A stretch of 64,000 nt of DNA from Paludibacter sp. (GTDB lineage Bacteria; Bacteroidota; Bacteroidia; Bacteroidales; Paludibacteraceae). Below the pieces are notes generated by a model. The model made no database searches. It was given only the letters and a program-made list of their open reading frames with translations, and was not told where the DNA came from. The stretch covers positions 744,001 to 808,000 of the forward strand of contig NZ_WASO01000001.1 of NCBI RefSeq assembly GCF_009712605.1. Reading direction: 5' to 3'. Every line of letters begins with the position of its first letter. The first letter of the stretch is position 1. A program made the translations under genes and the position numbers. Positions 9,088-16,353 of the stretch are shown piece by piece.

Positions 9088-9113
9088 CTGAAATTCTTTT
9101 CTTTGAATTTCAG
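9088..9113 (-). terminator. Hairpin after the lipocalin gene
   Basis: A 9-bp perfect stem (9088-9096 with 9105-9113) with an 8-base loop lies 9 bp past the lipocalin stop. The T run after it is weak. Confidence 0.5.
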
Positions 9114-9121
9114 GAGCTTGA

Positions 9122-9637
9122 TTATTGACGAATCCGATCGAGCTTGCTGATGTCGAATCCTGCCTTTGCAGCAATGTCGGTGAGCCGGTTGTAAGTCGCG
9201 GCATCCATTGTTTTGGTGCGCGACAATATCCACAGGTATTTTCGGGACGGATCGCCGATCAAAGCATGTTGATAGTCGGCGTCAAGATCAATAATCCAGT
9301 AGTTGCCAGCAAACGGCCAGAAAAACGAGACTTTCAGCTGTGCTGGTTTCGATGGGTCGGGTATCCAGGCTACTCCTTTGGCTGTTTTGACCACTCCGGG
9401 ATCGGAGACTTTTATTCCCTGATTCAATACCGTGATTTTTCCATCGTTGCGCAAGGTGTAAGTGGCCGAAACTTTTTCCAGTCCTTTTTCAAAACGATGG
9501 GTAATTCGGGCAATTTCGTACCAGGTTCCGCTATATCGTTTTATGTCGAGTTGCTCTATTGTGTGCAACGGTGCTGTTGATTTGCATCCGAAAAGTGTCA
9601 TAAGGCAAAATATTGAAAGATAAATAGCAGGTTTCAT
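9122..9637 (-). CDS. blc: Outer-membrane lipocalin, Blc type
   Basis: 171-residue lipoprotein. The signal peptide ends in LFGC, so Cys18 is the likely lipidated residue. GTWYEIAR at residues 37-44 is the lipocalin GxW motif, followed by ATYTLRNDGKITVLNQG; WILSRTKTM further on is the second typical block. Bacterial lipocalins bind fatty acids or lysophospholipids at the outer membrane and help envelope maintenance. It is a lone gene; no operon partner is evident. Confidence 0.9.
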   Translation of the reverse strand: MKPAIYLSIFCLMTLFGCKSTAPLHTIEQLDIKRYSGTWYEIARITHRFEKGLEKVSATYTLRNDGKITVLNQGIKVSDPGVVKTAKGVAWIPDPSKPAQLKVSFFWPFAGNYWIIDLDADYQHALIGDPSRKYLWILSRTKTMDAATYNRLTDIAAKAGFDISKLDRIRQ

Positions 9638-9770
9638 TTGAGTCAGTTATCTTGGGATTAATTCAACTTTCGCAAGCCTTGTTGTTTAGCTTGTATTATG
9701 AAGTTAAAATATTTGAGCTTAGCTAATATGTGCCGTTAATTTTCTATGGATCAAAATTTTATATTCCCTT

Positions 9771-10212
9771 TTACTTTTTGTCTTGAAACAAAAAGTAAAT
9801 AAAAAATTCAAGGCTATGCCCGCTTCGCTCAAAAAACTGGCGTTCACCGACGCAATTGAAAATCAGCGAAGCTAAATCGCCCAAACTCGTTTCCTCCTCT
9901 CGTCAGAAACATCAAACAAGGACGATTTTTGCGTCGCTTCACTTGTTTTTTGGCTCACCGGACAAGGCCGCTCCAATCTGCATGAGCAAGATATTTAAGA
10001 ATAGGACAGATTGTTTTTATAAACTATAGAACAACCAGCCCCGAAGGGTAATCTAAGAATGCCAAACCGACGGAAAGCTGTTTGAGTGAGTAGACCACTT
10101 ACAGACGTTTGGCAATGAGAAAATGGTTCATGGCCGAGCGAGCGAGTTCTTTCCGTCAATGTTTTTTGCTTACTTTTTGCGCCAAAAAGTAAGGCCTGCC
10201 GCAGGCAAAGAA
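9771..10212. repeat. Hairpin-bounded intergenic block, possible dispersed element
   Basis: The left boundary is a palindrome pairing TTACTTTTTG with CAAAAAGTAA (9771-9798). The right boundary is a related palindrome, CTTACTTTTT with AAAAAGTAAG (10169-10193). The roughly 440 bp between are more GC-rich than the flanks and contain no coherent frame. The right 67 bp recur near 693-757. The 14-mer ATCAGCGAAGCTAA inside also occurs within element B near 3690. I infer a decayed or non-autonomous dispersed element. Confidence 0.5.
10146..10212 (-). repeat. Dispersed hairpin repeat, copy 2 (inverted)
   Basis: Near-identical reverse complement of 693-757, including the GCCTGC/GCAGGC palindrome (10194-10206) and the A/T-rich stem-loop. 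Confidence 0.85.
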
Positions 10213-10308
10213 CGATTGGATTGCAATGTTAGTATAATGTGAATATCTACTATTTACTTTGTGCCGGTTAATTCAAAAACAATGTGATCCCAGGCACAAA
10301 TATACAAC

Positions 10309-11466
10309 CTACTTGCCCAGTTCGATACAACCCATGATAAACGGACCGGTAGCTTTTGCGTCGTTATCGCGGATTTTTTCGTGGATGTAATATTCGTAAC
10401 TTCCATCACGATACGGTTTTCCTCCCAATCCTGCTACCGCGCAGCATTGCGTTAGTGAGAGTGTTCCATCTGCATTGGTTTTAATCAACTTGCGGGTAAT
10501 GCCGTCGAAAGCTTTTAGCGCAACTGCTTTGTATTTCGGAGCGATATATCCTTTGTTGACCGCTTTGGCGATGGCGTACATGTACATACTCGAGGCGGAT
10601 GCTTCGGCGTAATTGCCTGCGCGGGTGGGTTGATCGACCACCTGATACCAGAGCCCGTCTTTGTCCTGATATTTTGGCAGCGTGTCGGCCAGCCCTTTGG
10701 CAATGGCAATGAGCTGTGCCCGTTTTGGGTGATTTCTGGGTACAAAATCGAGAATATCGACCACGGCCATATAGAACCAACCAATGCTGCGACCCCAGAA
10801 ATTGGGTGAATGACCGGTTTTCTTGTCAGCCCACTGTTGCTGGCGACTTTCGTCGTAGGCATGGTAGTAGAGCCCGGTTTTGGCATCATAGGTACGCTTT
10901 GCTCCGATCAGAATCTGGTTGAGGGCATCGTCGAGCAGCTTCGGCTCTTTGAAAGTGACGGCATATTCAGCTAAAAACGGATCGCCCATGTAGAGTCCGT
11001 CGAGCCAGATCTGGTGTTGATATATTTTTTTATGGAAGAAAACCCCTTCGTCGGTACGGGGTTGGCTTTTCATCTGTTCCCGTAACGTGTCGAGAGCAAT
11101 TTTGAATTTAGGCAGTTTCGTCTCTTTCCACATTGCCATCAATGTCTTGCCCGAATTGATGAAGTCAATATTGTAGGTTTTGGGTTCGTAGAGATGAATT
11201 TTGCCTTGCGCATTCACAATGGTGTCGAGCCATTGGTACACATAGTTGTAGTATTTTTTATCGCCGGTAGCTTTCCAGAGTTTGTAGAACGCTAATGTGC
11301 CGAGGCCTTGCGTGTACCCGAAGTAAAGTCCTTTGCCGTAGTCGAGTTGCCAGGCCTGCGGGAAGCGTTTCATTTCCGAGTCGGCAAAGCGTACCGACCA
11401 TTTTTGCGACCAACCGGTCTGAACCGTAAACAGTATGACGAATGTCAGTAATAGTAATTTCTTCAT
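10309..11466 (-). CDS. GH105 unsaturated glucuronyl/rhamnogalacturonyl hydrolase
   Basis: 385 residues with signal peptide MKKLLLLTFVILFTVQTGWS. The (alpha/alpha)6-barrel pattern of YteR/YesR relatives is clear: YGKGLYFGYTQGLGTLAFYKLW near the N-terminus, DGLYMGDPFLAEYA at mid-protein, FWGRSIGWFYMAVVDIL near residue 218, and EASASSMYMYAIAKAV near residue 285. These enzymes remove the unsaturated sugar that polysaccharide lyases leave on pectin or similar oligosaccharides, here in the periplasm. I chose the ATG at 11466, since a -7 box (11503-11496) overlaps the longer frame. No lyase or SusC/D genes are nearby, so the substrate is open. Confidence 0.88.
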   Translation of the reverse strand: MKKLLLLTFVILFTVQTGWSQKWSVRFADSEMKRFPQAWQLDYGKGLYFGYTQGLGTLAFYKLWKATGDKKYYNYVYQWLDTIVNAQGKIHLYEPKTYNIDFINSGKTLMAMWKETKLPKFKIALDTLREQMKSQPRTDEGVFFHKKIYQHQIWLDGLYMGDPFLAEYAVTFKEPKLLDDALNQILIGAKRTYDAKTGLYYHAYDESRQQQWADKKTGHSPNFWGRSIGWFYMAVVDILDFVPRNHPKRAQLIAIAKGLADTLPKYQDKDGLWYQVVDQPTRAGNYAEASASSMYMYAIAKAVNKGYIAPKYKAVALKAFDGITRKLIKTNADGTLSLTQCCAVAGLGGKPYRDGSYEYYIHEKIRDNDAKATGPFIMGCIELGK

Positions 11467-11495
11467 TGAATATTTATCAGTGTAATTTTGGGTCA

Positions 11496-11503
11496 CAAAA
11501 ATA
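11496..11503 (-). promoter_or_regulatory. Promoter -7 box of the GH105 gene
   Basis: TATTTTTG on the minus strand, 29 bp upstream of the chosen ATG. It decides the start against the longer frame. Confidence 0.6.
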
Positions 11504-11591
11504 GATAAATTTTCGGTTGGTTTCTATTCAGGCAGAAAAGGGAAGTAAATAGAAGCGTGTGTTCAGGTTCAAATATATCGGCAAATTACCG

Positions 11592-11599
11592 TATTTTTG
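11592..11599 (+). promoter_or_regulatory. Promoter -7 box of the DMT transporter gene
   Basis: TATTTTTG lies 37 bp before the ATG at 11637 and inside the longer open frame, which argues for the downstream start. Confidence 0.65.
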
Positions 11600-11636
11600 T
11601 ACCTGTATCCTGCAACTGAAAAATATATTCCTTCGC

Positions 11637-12506
11637 ATGCTTTCACAATACGCTCACCGTCCCTGGTTCAATTATTTTCTCCTGTTTTTCGGCGTGCTTT
11701 GCATTGCGTGGTCGGCTATATTTTTTAAACTAGCCGGTATCAGCGGCTTTGGTTCTGCATTTTACCGTATGGTTTTCGGACTGGTGGCTATTTTGCCTTT
11801 ATGGATGCGATTTCGCAAACCGGTAACCGACTGGCACGGCGTAAAAATTGCGCTACTGTGCGGACTCTTCTTTGCTTGCGATATTGCATTGTGGAACACC
11901 TCTATTATGCTCACAAAAGCATCCATTTCAACTCTGCTGGGTAATATGGCTCCGGTCTGGGTGGGTTTTGGAGCGGTATTTATTCTGAAAGAGCGGCCGG
12001 GTCGCATATTCTGGACCGGAACAGCTATTACGCTAATCGGAGTAAGTATTGTGGTGGGACTGGATAAATTCTCGGCATCCGATTTCTCGTTCGGTAATTT
12101 TCTTTCCATTGCAGCTAGTATGTTTTACGGAGCCTATTTGCTGACAACGCGAAAAGGGCGCAACACGCTGGATACTTTCTCGTTTACCATGTTGTCAATG
12201 GTTTCCAGTACGGTGGCGCTCGGTGTGCTATGTTTGTTTACCCGGGTGCCTATGTGGGGATTTTCGGCACCGACGTGGTGGTCGTTGGTGGCATTGGGTA
12301 TAGTGCCGCAAATGCTGGGTTGGCTGGCCATCAACTTTGCGCTGGCCTATATCAAACCAACGGTGGCTTCCGTTACGCTCCTTAGCCAGTCGATCCTGAC
12401 GGCTATCTTTTCCATTCCGGTGTTGGGCGAATTTATGTCGCTCAGAGAAATGATCGGAGCGTTGATTGCCTTGACTGGTATTTATCTGGTAAATACGAAG
12501 AGATAA
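11637..12506 (+). CDS. DMT-superfamily (EamA) exporter
   Basis: 289 residues with about ten hydrophobic segments in two EamA halves, the usual layout of drug/metabolite transporters. The first half starts FLLFFGVLCIAWSAIFFKLAG, and the repeated signature appears as ASISTLLGNMAPVWVGFGAVFILKE in the first half and PTVASVTLLSQSILTAIFSI in the second. Such inner-membrane proteins export amino acids, nucleosides or drugs; the substrate cannot be told. The start at 11637 is supported by the promoter at 11592-11599; the frame remains open upstream to 11559. Confidence 0.9.
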   Translation: MLSQYAHRPWFNYFLLFFGVLCIAWSAIFFKLAGISGFGSAFYRMVFGLVAILPLWMRFRKPVTDWHGVKIALLCGLFFACDIALWNTSIMLTKASISTLLGNMAPVWVGFGAVFILKERPGRIFWTGTAITLIGVSIVVGLDKFSASDFSFGNFLSIAASMFYGAYLLTTRKGRNTLDTFSFTMLSMVSSTVALGVLCLFTRVPMWGFSAPTWWSLVALGIVPQMLGWLAINFALAYIKPTVASVTLLSQSILTAIFSIPVLGEFMSLREMIGALIALTGIYLVNTKR

Positions 12507-12567
12507 AAAATAGCACCGAAGACACTATACATTATACCGGTTAATTCATTTCTTAATTTTCGCATTT

Positions 12568-12687
12568 GACCTCCCCCCTGACCCCTCTCCCGAAGAGAGG
12601 GGGAAAATCTGCAAAATGAATTGAATTCTAAATATTTCACGATCTTGCTCCTCCTCCCCTTGGGGGAGGAGGTTGGGAGGAGAGGTC
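12568..12687. repeat. MITE-like element C between convergent genes
   Basis: The ends are inverted (GACCTC at 12568, GAGGTC ending at 12687). Inside, a CCCCTCTC/GAGAGGGG hairpin (12582-12602) faces a CTCCTCCCC/GGGGGAGGAG hairpin (about 12650-12671). The layout and the GACC-type ends match elements A and B, without their outer AT-rich arms. It sits between the convergent ends of the transporter and dihydroorotate dehydrogenase-like genes, where it might serve as a two-way terminator. Confidence 0.7.
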
Positions 12688-12792
12688 GGCAATTGAGATT
12701 TATATACACTTAATCGATATAATGTCTACTGAATAAAAGGATGAACGCTGTGATTGCCCGTTAATTCTGTGTCTTCCGTGTGCTAAATCATT

Positions 12793-13827
12793 TTATTCTA
12801 TTCTGGAGTAGAGCTTCATAAACTGTACCCGCTCGAATGCTGCCGGATTTTCAATGTTTTTCTGACTAAACATTCCCTTGAACTGGTCGATGGTTTCGAA
12901 ATTGTGAATTTCCATCCATGTTTTGATGCCTTTCAACATGCCCGGAATCACGTCGGGGCCTTGTTTGTACAACGCCGAAGCAATTTGGATGGCCGAAGCA
13001 CCTGCCAGTATCTGCTTAATAACAACGTCGTAACTGTGGATGCCGGTGGATGCGCAGATGTCACATTTTACCATTCCTGACAAAATTGCCACCCAGCGCA
13101 GAGTGTGCAGGTAGTCGTCGAAGGTGGTACAAACCTGTCCGGTGGAAATTTCCAGCTCGCGGATATCTATGTCGGGGTGATAGGGCCGGTTGAACAATAC
13201 CAGACCGGAAGCGCCCGATTCGCTCAGTTTGGTGATGGTGTGCACCACGCTCGAGAAATAGTACCCTATTTTGAGAGAAAACGGGATGGTGATCTGCTGT
13301 TTTACCTGTTCCGCAACATCGAAATAGACCTGTTCGTTTTCGGCGCCGCTACGGTTGATGTCCGACGGGAGAACATAAATATTCAGTTCGAGGGCATCGG
13401 CTCCGGCTTCCTGGATGCGCTTGGCAAAATAGCTCCAGTCGTATTGCGAAACACAGTGAATGCTGGCAATTACCGGGATACTCAACGTTTGTTTGGCTTT
13501 TGCCACAAAAGCGAGGTATCGTTCCAACGTGTGCTCTTTGGCAAAGCTGTTGACATACGCTTCGGCTTCTTCGTACGCGTAGGGGTGTTGCTGAACGGCT
13601 TCGTTAAACGTACTCTTCCATTCACGCACTTTTTCGTGGTCGGATTGCAGGAAACTCTCTGACTCGTGGCGGATCTGTTCCTCAAAAATCGACTTGAGGA
13701 CGACAGCTCCGGCTCCGGCTTCTTCGAGTTCTTTCAGATATTCAACATTGTTCATCAGGCCGGAACTGCCGGCAATAATCGGATTGCGGAGTTTCAATCC
13801 CATATAAGTGGTTGAGAGGTCTATCAT
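12793..13827 (-). CDS. Dihydroorotate dehydrogenase-like FMN protein
   Basis: 344 residues of the DHODH-like family often annotated beside class 1 PyrD. Recognisable blocks are LRNPIIAGSSGLMNN (residues 13-27), PVIASIHCVS (near 118), ADALELNIYVLPSD, and the phosphate-binding end ILAGASAIQIASALY. The family binds FMN in a TIM barrel. This branch is distinct from true PyrD and its physiological substrate is unclear; in some anaerobes it occurs with pyruvate-ferredoxin oxidoreductase. Single gene; a TATGTTTG -7 box at 13865-13858 precedes it. Confidence 0.85.
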   Translation of the reverse strand: MIDLSTTYMGLKLRNPIIAGSSGLMNNVEYLKELEEAGAGAVVLKSIFEEQIRHESESFLQSDHEKVREWKSTFNEAVQQHPYAYEEAEAYVNSFAKEHTLERYLAFVAKAKQTLSIPVIASIHCVSQYDWSYFAKRIQEAGADALELNIYVLPSDINRSGAENEQVYFDVAEQVKQQITIPFSLKIGYYFSSVVHTITKLSESGASGLVLFNRPYHPDIDIRELEISTGQVCTTFDDYLHTLRWVAILSGMVKCDICASTGIHSYDVVIKQILAGASAIQIASALYKQGPDVIPGMLKGIKTWMEIHNFETIDQFKGMFSQKNIENPAAFERVQFMKLYSRIE

Positions 13828-13857
13828 AATCTGTAGCTTTAAGGTTTTTGATAATCA

Positions 13858-13865
13858 CAAACATA
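13858..13865 (-). promoter_or_regulatory. Promoter -7 box of the DHODH-like gene
   Basis: TATGTTTG on the minus strand, 30 bp before the ATG. Confidence 0.6.
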
Positions 13866-13985
13866 CGTACATTTTATTCAATATCAAACATCTTTTGCAA
13901 AAATTTGAGGAGTAACTGTCGGGAGAAACGTTTTTATCGAAAAATGGGGTTGTTTCTTTGGCTTGTTACATCAAAAAACAATCGT

Positions 13986-13993
13986 TACATTTG
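13986..13993 (+). promoter_or_regulatory. Promoter -7 box of the SpmA/SpmB-type gene
   Basis: TACATTTG, 92 bp before the ATG at 14086, in the divergent gap. A CTTG at 13962-13965 lies 20 bp upstream as a possible -33 element. Confidence 0.55.
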
Positions 13994-14085
13994 CAGGAGT
14001 ATAAGCAAAGTGCTCATTTTGACGATAAATTGCTATCGGAAAGCTTTGTTTGTGAGTTGAATTGTAATCAGAATATTATTTCCTC

Positions 14086-15318
14086 ATGCTCAATTATATC
14101 TGGATTGGATTTTTCCTCATTGCGTTTCTCGTCGCTACTCTTCAGTTTATTTTTACCGGCGATTTTGCCATTTTTGAGAAAGTGGTGAAGTCGACTTTCG
14201 AGATGGCCAAGTTCTCGGTGATGGATATTGCTCTGCCTTTGGCGGGTGTGATGACATTGTGGCTTGGACTGATGAATATAGGAGAAAAGGCAGGAGCCAT
14301 CCGTTTTGTGTCCCGCATTGTGGGACCGTTCTTCTCAAAGCTTTATCCTGAAATTCCGAAAGGACATCCGGCCAGTGGTCAGTTGGTGATGAATTATTCG
14401 GCCAATATGCTGGGGCTCGACAATGCAGCTACGCCTATCGGACTGAAAGCGATGCAAAGCCTGCAGGAACTGAATCCCAACAAAGAAACCGCCTCGAATG
14501 CGCAGATTATGTTTCTGGCATTGAACACGGCAGGTCTCACCCTTCTTCCGATCAATATTATTGCTCAGCGTGCCATTTTGGGTGCAGTTAATCCTGCCGA
14601 TATTCTTGTTCCGGTCCTGATTGCTACTTACGTTTCTACTCTTACTGCAATTTTGTATGTTGGCATCCGTCAACGCCTCAATTTACTCAATCGTACTGTT
14701 ATTGGATGGTTGGGGGCAATTACGTTTATCATAGGGTTGATTGTTTATGGCTTTTCACGTTTGGATAGTCAGCAAATGTCGGTAGCTTCCAGTATTACCG
14801 GTAATTCTCTTTTGCTTTTGATTATTGCAACGTTTCTTATCGGAGGTCTGGTGCGGAAAGTCAATGTTTACGAAGCGTTTATTGAAGGCGCCAAGCAGGG
14901 ATTTGAAACGGCCGTTAAAACGATTCCGTATCTGGTCGGGATGTTGGTGGCCATCGGAGCTTTCCGTGCTTCGGGTGCAATGGATATGATCATTAATGGA
15001 ATTGCCAGCCTGTTTCATTTGATGGGGTTAAATACCGATTTTGTGGCAGCATTGCCCAATGCTTTTATGAAGCCGTTGAGCGGTAGCGGTGCTAAGGCGC
15101 TGATGGTGGAAACCATGAAAACGTATGGCCCCGACTCGTTTGCCGGACATCTTTCCTGTATTTTTCAGGGTGCTGCCGATACCACCTTCTATATTGTGGC
15201 TCTTTATTTCGGTTCGGTAGGTGTGACCAAAACTCGTTATGCCATCTCGGCAGGGCTCATTGCCGACCTTGCCGGAGCCATTGCTGCAATTATTGTTGCT
15301 TACCTCTTTTTTGCATAA
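14086..15318 (+). CDS. SpmA-SpmB-type nucleoside-recognition (Gate) membrane protein
   Basis: 410 residues with two Gate domains, equal to a fusion of Bacillus SpmA and SpmB. The first half carries MTLWLGLMNIGEKAG and ANMLGLDNAATPIGLKAMQ (near residues 65-125). The second carries IPYLVGMLVAIGAFRASGAM and the ending GAADTTFYIVALYFGSVG. Both halves are rich in membrane helices. Gate-domain proteins occur in spore maturation and in nucleoside or ion transport, but the transported molecule is unknown, and this organism is not expected to form spores. The family name is therefore historical. Confidence 0.88.
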   Translation: MLNYIWIGFFLIAFLVATLQFIFTGDFAIFEKVVKSTFEMAKFSVMDIALPLAGVMTLWLGLMNIGEKAGAIRFVSRIVGPFFSKLYPEIPKGHPASGQLVMNYSANMLGLDNAATPIGLKAMQSLQELNPNKETASNAQIMFLALNTAGLTLLPINIIAQRAILGAVNPADILVPVLIATYVSTLTAILYVGIRQRLNLLNRTVIGWLGAITFIIGLIVYGFSRLDSQQMSVASSITGNSLLLLIIATFLIGGLVRKVNVYEAFIEGAKQGFETAVKTIPYLVGMLVAIGAFRASGAMDMIINGIASLFHLMGLNTDFVAALPNAFMKPLSGSGAKALMVETMKTYGPDSFAGHLSCIFQGAADTTFYIVALYFGSVGVTKTRYAISAGLIADLAGAIAAIIVAYLFFA

Positions 15319-15336
15319 AGTTACTTTTAACTTTTG

Positions 15337-15344
15337 TATCTTTG
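15337..15344 (+). promoter_or_regulatory. Promoter -7 box of the deacetylase gene
   Basis: TATCTTTG, 22 bp before the ATG at 15366. It overlaps the start of the longer frame (15342) and so supports the downstream ATG. Confidence 0.65.
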
Positions 15345-15365
15345 TCTCTTCCTAAAATAAAGAGT

Positions 15366-16301
15366 ATGAGATCCCGATTATTGTTGCTGTTGATTTTTGC
15401 GAGTGTGATTGCTTTTGGGCAGAAAAAGCATGTGTGTATTTCTATTGACGACCTGCCGGTGGTCGATTACGGCCCGTACGATACAGTGGTCCAGCAACGG
15501 ATTATGGATAACCTGATTGTTTCTCTGAAGAAAAATAAGGTGCCGGCTATCGGGTTTGTAAACGAAAATAAGCTCTACAACTACGTCAATAAGCCAATGG
15601 CGTTCCAGATTCACCTTCTCGATAAATGGCTCGGCAACGGTTTGATGCTCGGTAATCACACGTTCTCTCATCCTGATTACAACACGGAATCATTCAAAGC
15701 ATTTTCTCACGATATACTGAAAGGCGAAATTATCACGAAGGAGCTGCTCAAAAAATACGGGCAGAAGAAAAAATATTTCCGCCATCCCTACCTGCACGTG
15801 GGAACGACCAAAGCCCGCGCCGACTCGCTGGCTAATTTCCTGACTGAACACGGTTATACTACAGCTCCCATCACCATCGACAGCGAAGATTATGCGTTTG
15901 CCTATGCTTATTATAAGGCCAAACAAAAGAAAGATGCGGCTTTGATGAAGAAAATAGTGAGTGATTACCTTGTTTACATCGATCAGGATATAAAGCACTT
16001 CGAAAAAGAATCGATCGGTTTGTTCGGACGGCCGATGAATCAGGTAATTTTGCTTCATGCCAGTATGCTGAACTCCGAATACCTGAATGATATCATTGCG
16101 ATCTTTCGAAAAAACGGATACGATTTTCAGCCTATCGACAAGGTGTTGAAAGACCCGGCCTATAAAATTCCGGTGACGGTGTACGGCACTTTCGGCAGTT
16201 CGTGGCTCGATCGCTGGGCGTTGTCGCTCAACAAAAGAGGCGACTTTCTGATGGGTGCGCCAGAGCCTCCCGAATATGTGAAGAAAATGCTGAATGAATA
16301 G
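15366..16301 (+). CDS. Secreted polysaccharide deacetylase (NodB domain)
   Basis: 311 residues with signal peptide MRSRLLLLLIFASVIAFG. The NodB motifs are readable: CISIDDLP near residue 26 (metal/catalytic Asp pair), NHTFSH near residue 97 (the HxxxH metal ligands), and YFRHPYLHVG near residue 137 (the RxxP substrate-site motif). LLHASMLN near residue 227 supplies the late Leu-His motif. Such zinc enzymes remove N- or O-acetyl groups from chitin-like or peptidoglycan sugars in the periplasm or outside. It is followed after 52 bp by a TonB receptor on the same strand, with only a weak hairpin between. Confidence 0.88.
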   Translation: MRSRLLLLLIFASVIAFGQKKHVCISIDDLPVVDYGPYDTVVQQRIMDNLIVSLKKNKVPAIGFVNENKLYNYVNKPMAFQIHLLDKWLGNGLMLGNHTFSHPDYNTESFKAFSHDILKGEIITKELLKKYGQKKKYFRHPYLHVGTTKARADSLANFLTEHGYTTAPITIDSEDYAFAYAYYKAKQKKDAALMKKIVSDYLVYIDQDIKHFEKESIGLFGRPMNQVILLHASMLNSEYLNDIIAIFRKNGYDFQPIDKVLKDPAYKIPVTVYGTFGSSWLDRWALSLNKRGDFLMGAPEPPEYVKKMLNE

Positions 16302-16306
16302 AAAAA

Positions 16307-16327
16307 CGCCGGCAAACAGATCCGGCG
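16307..16327 (+). terminator. Weak hairpin between deacetylase and TonB receptor
   Basis: A 6-bp CGCCGG/CCGGCG stem (16307-16312 with 16322-16327) without a good T run, so readthrough is likely. Confidence 0.35.
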
Positions 16328-16353
16328 GTATTGTTTAACTTAATAATTTACAA

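Larger units (their letters stand above)
9638..10308. other. 671-bp gap without a gene, mostly repeat block
   Basis: No open frame longer than a chance one. The middle (9771-10212) is a hairpin-flanked block described separately; the left 130 bp and right 90 bp are AT-rich with no clear feature. Confidence 0.6.

Noticed and set aside
14086-15318. SpmA/SpmB likeness taken as a sign of sporulation
   Set aside because: The family occurs widely in non-spore-formers and no other sporulation gene is present.
16302-16353. Possible cobalamin riboswitch before the BtuB-like receptor
   Set aside because: Only 52 bp are available and none of the conserved B12-box sequence was seen; a riboswitch needs roughly 200 bases.
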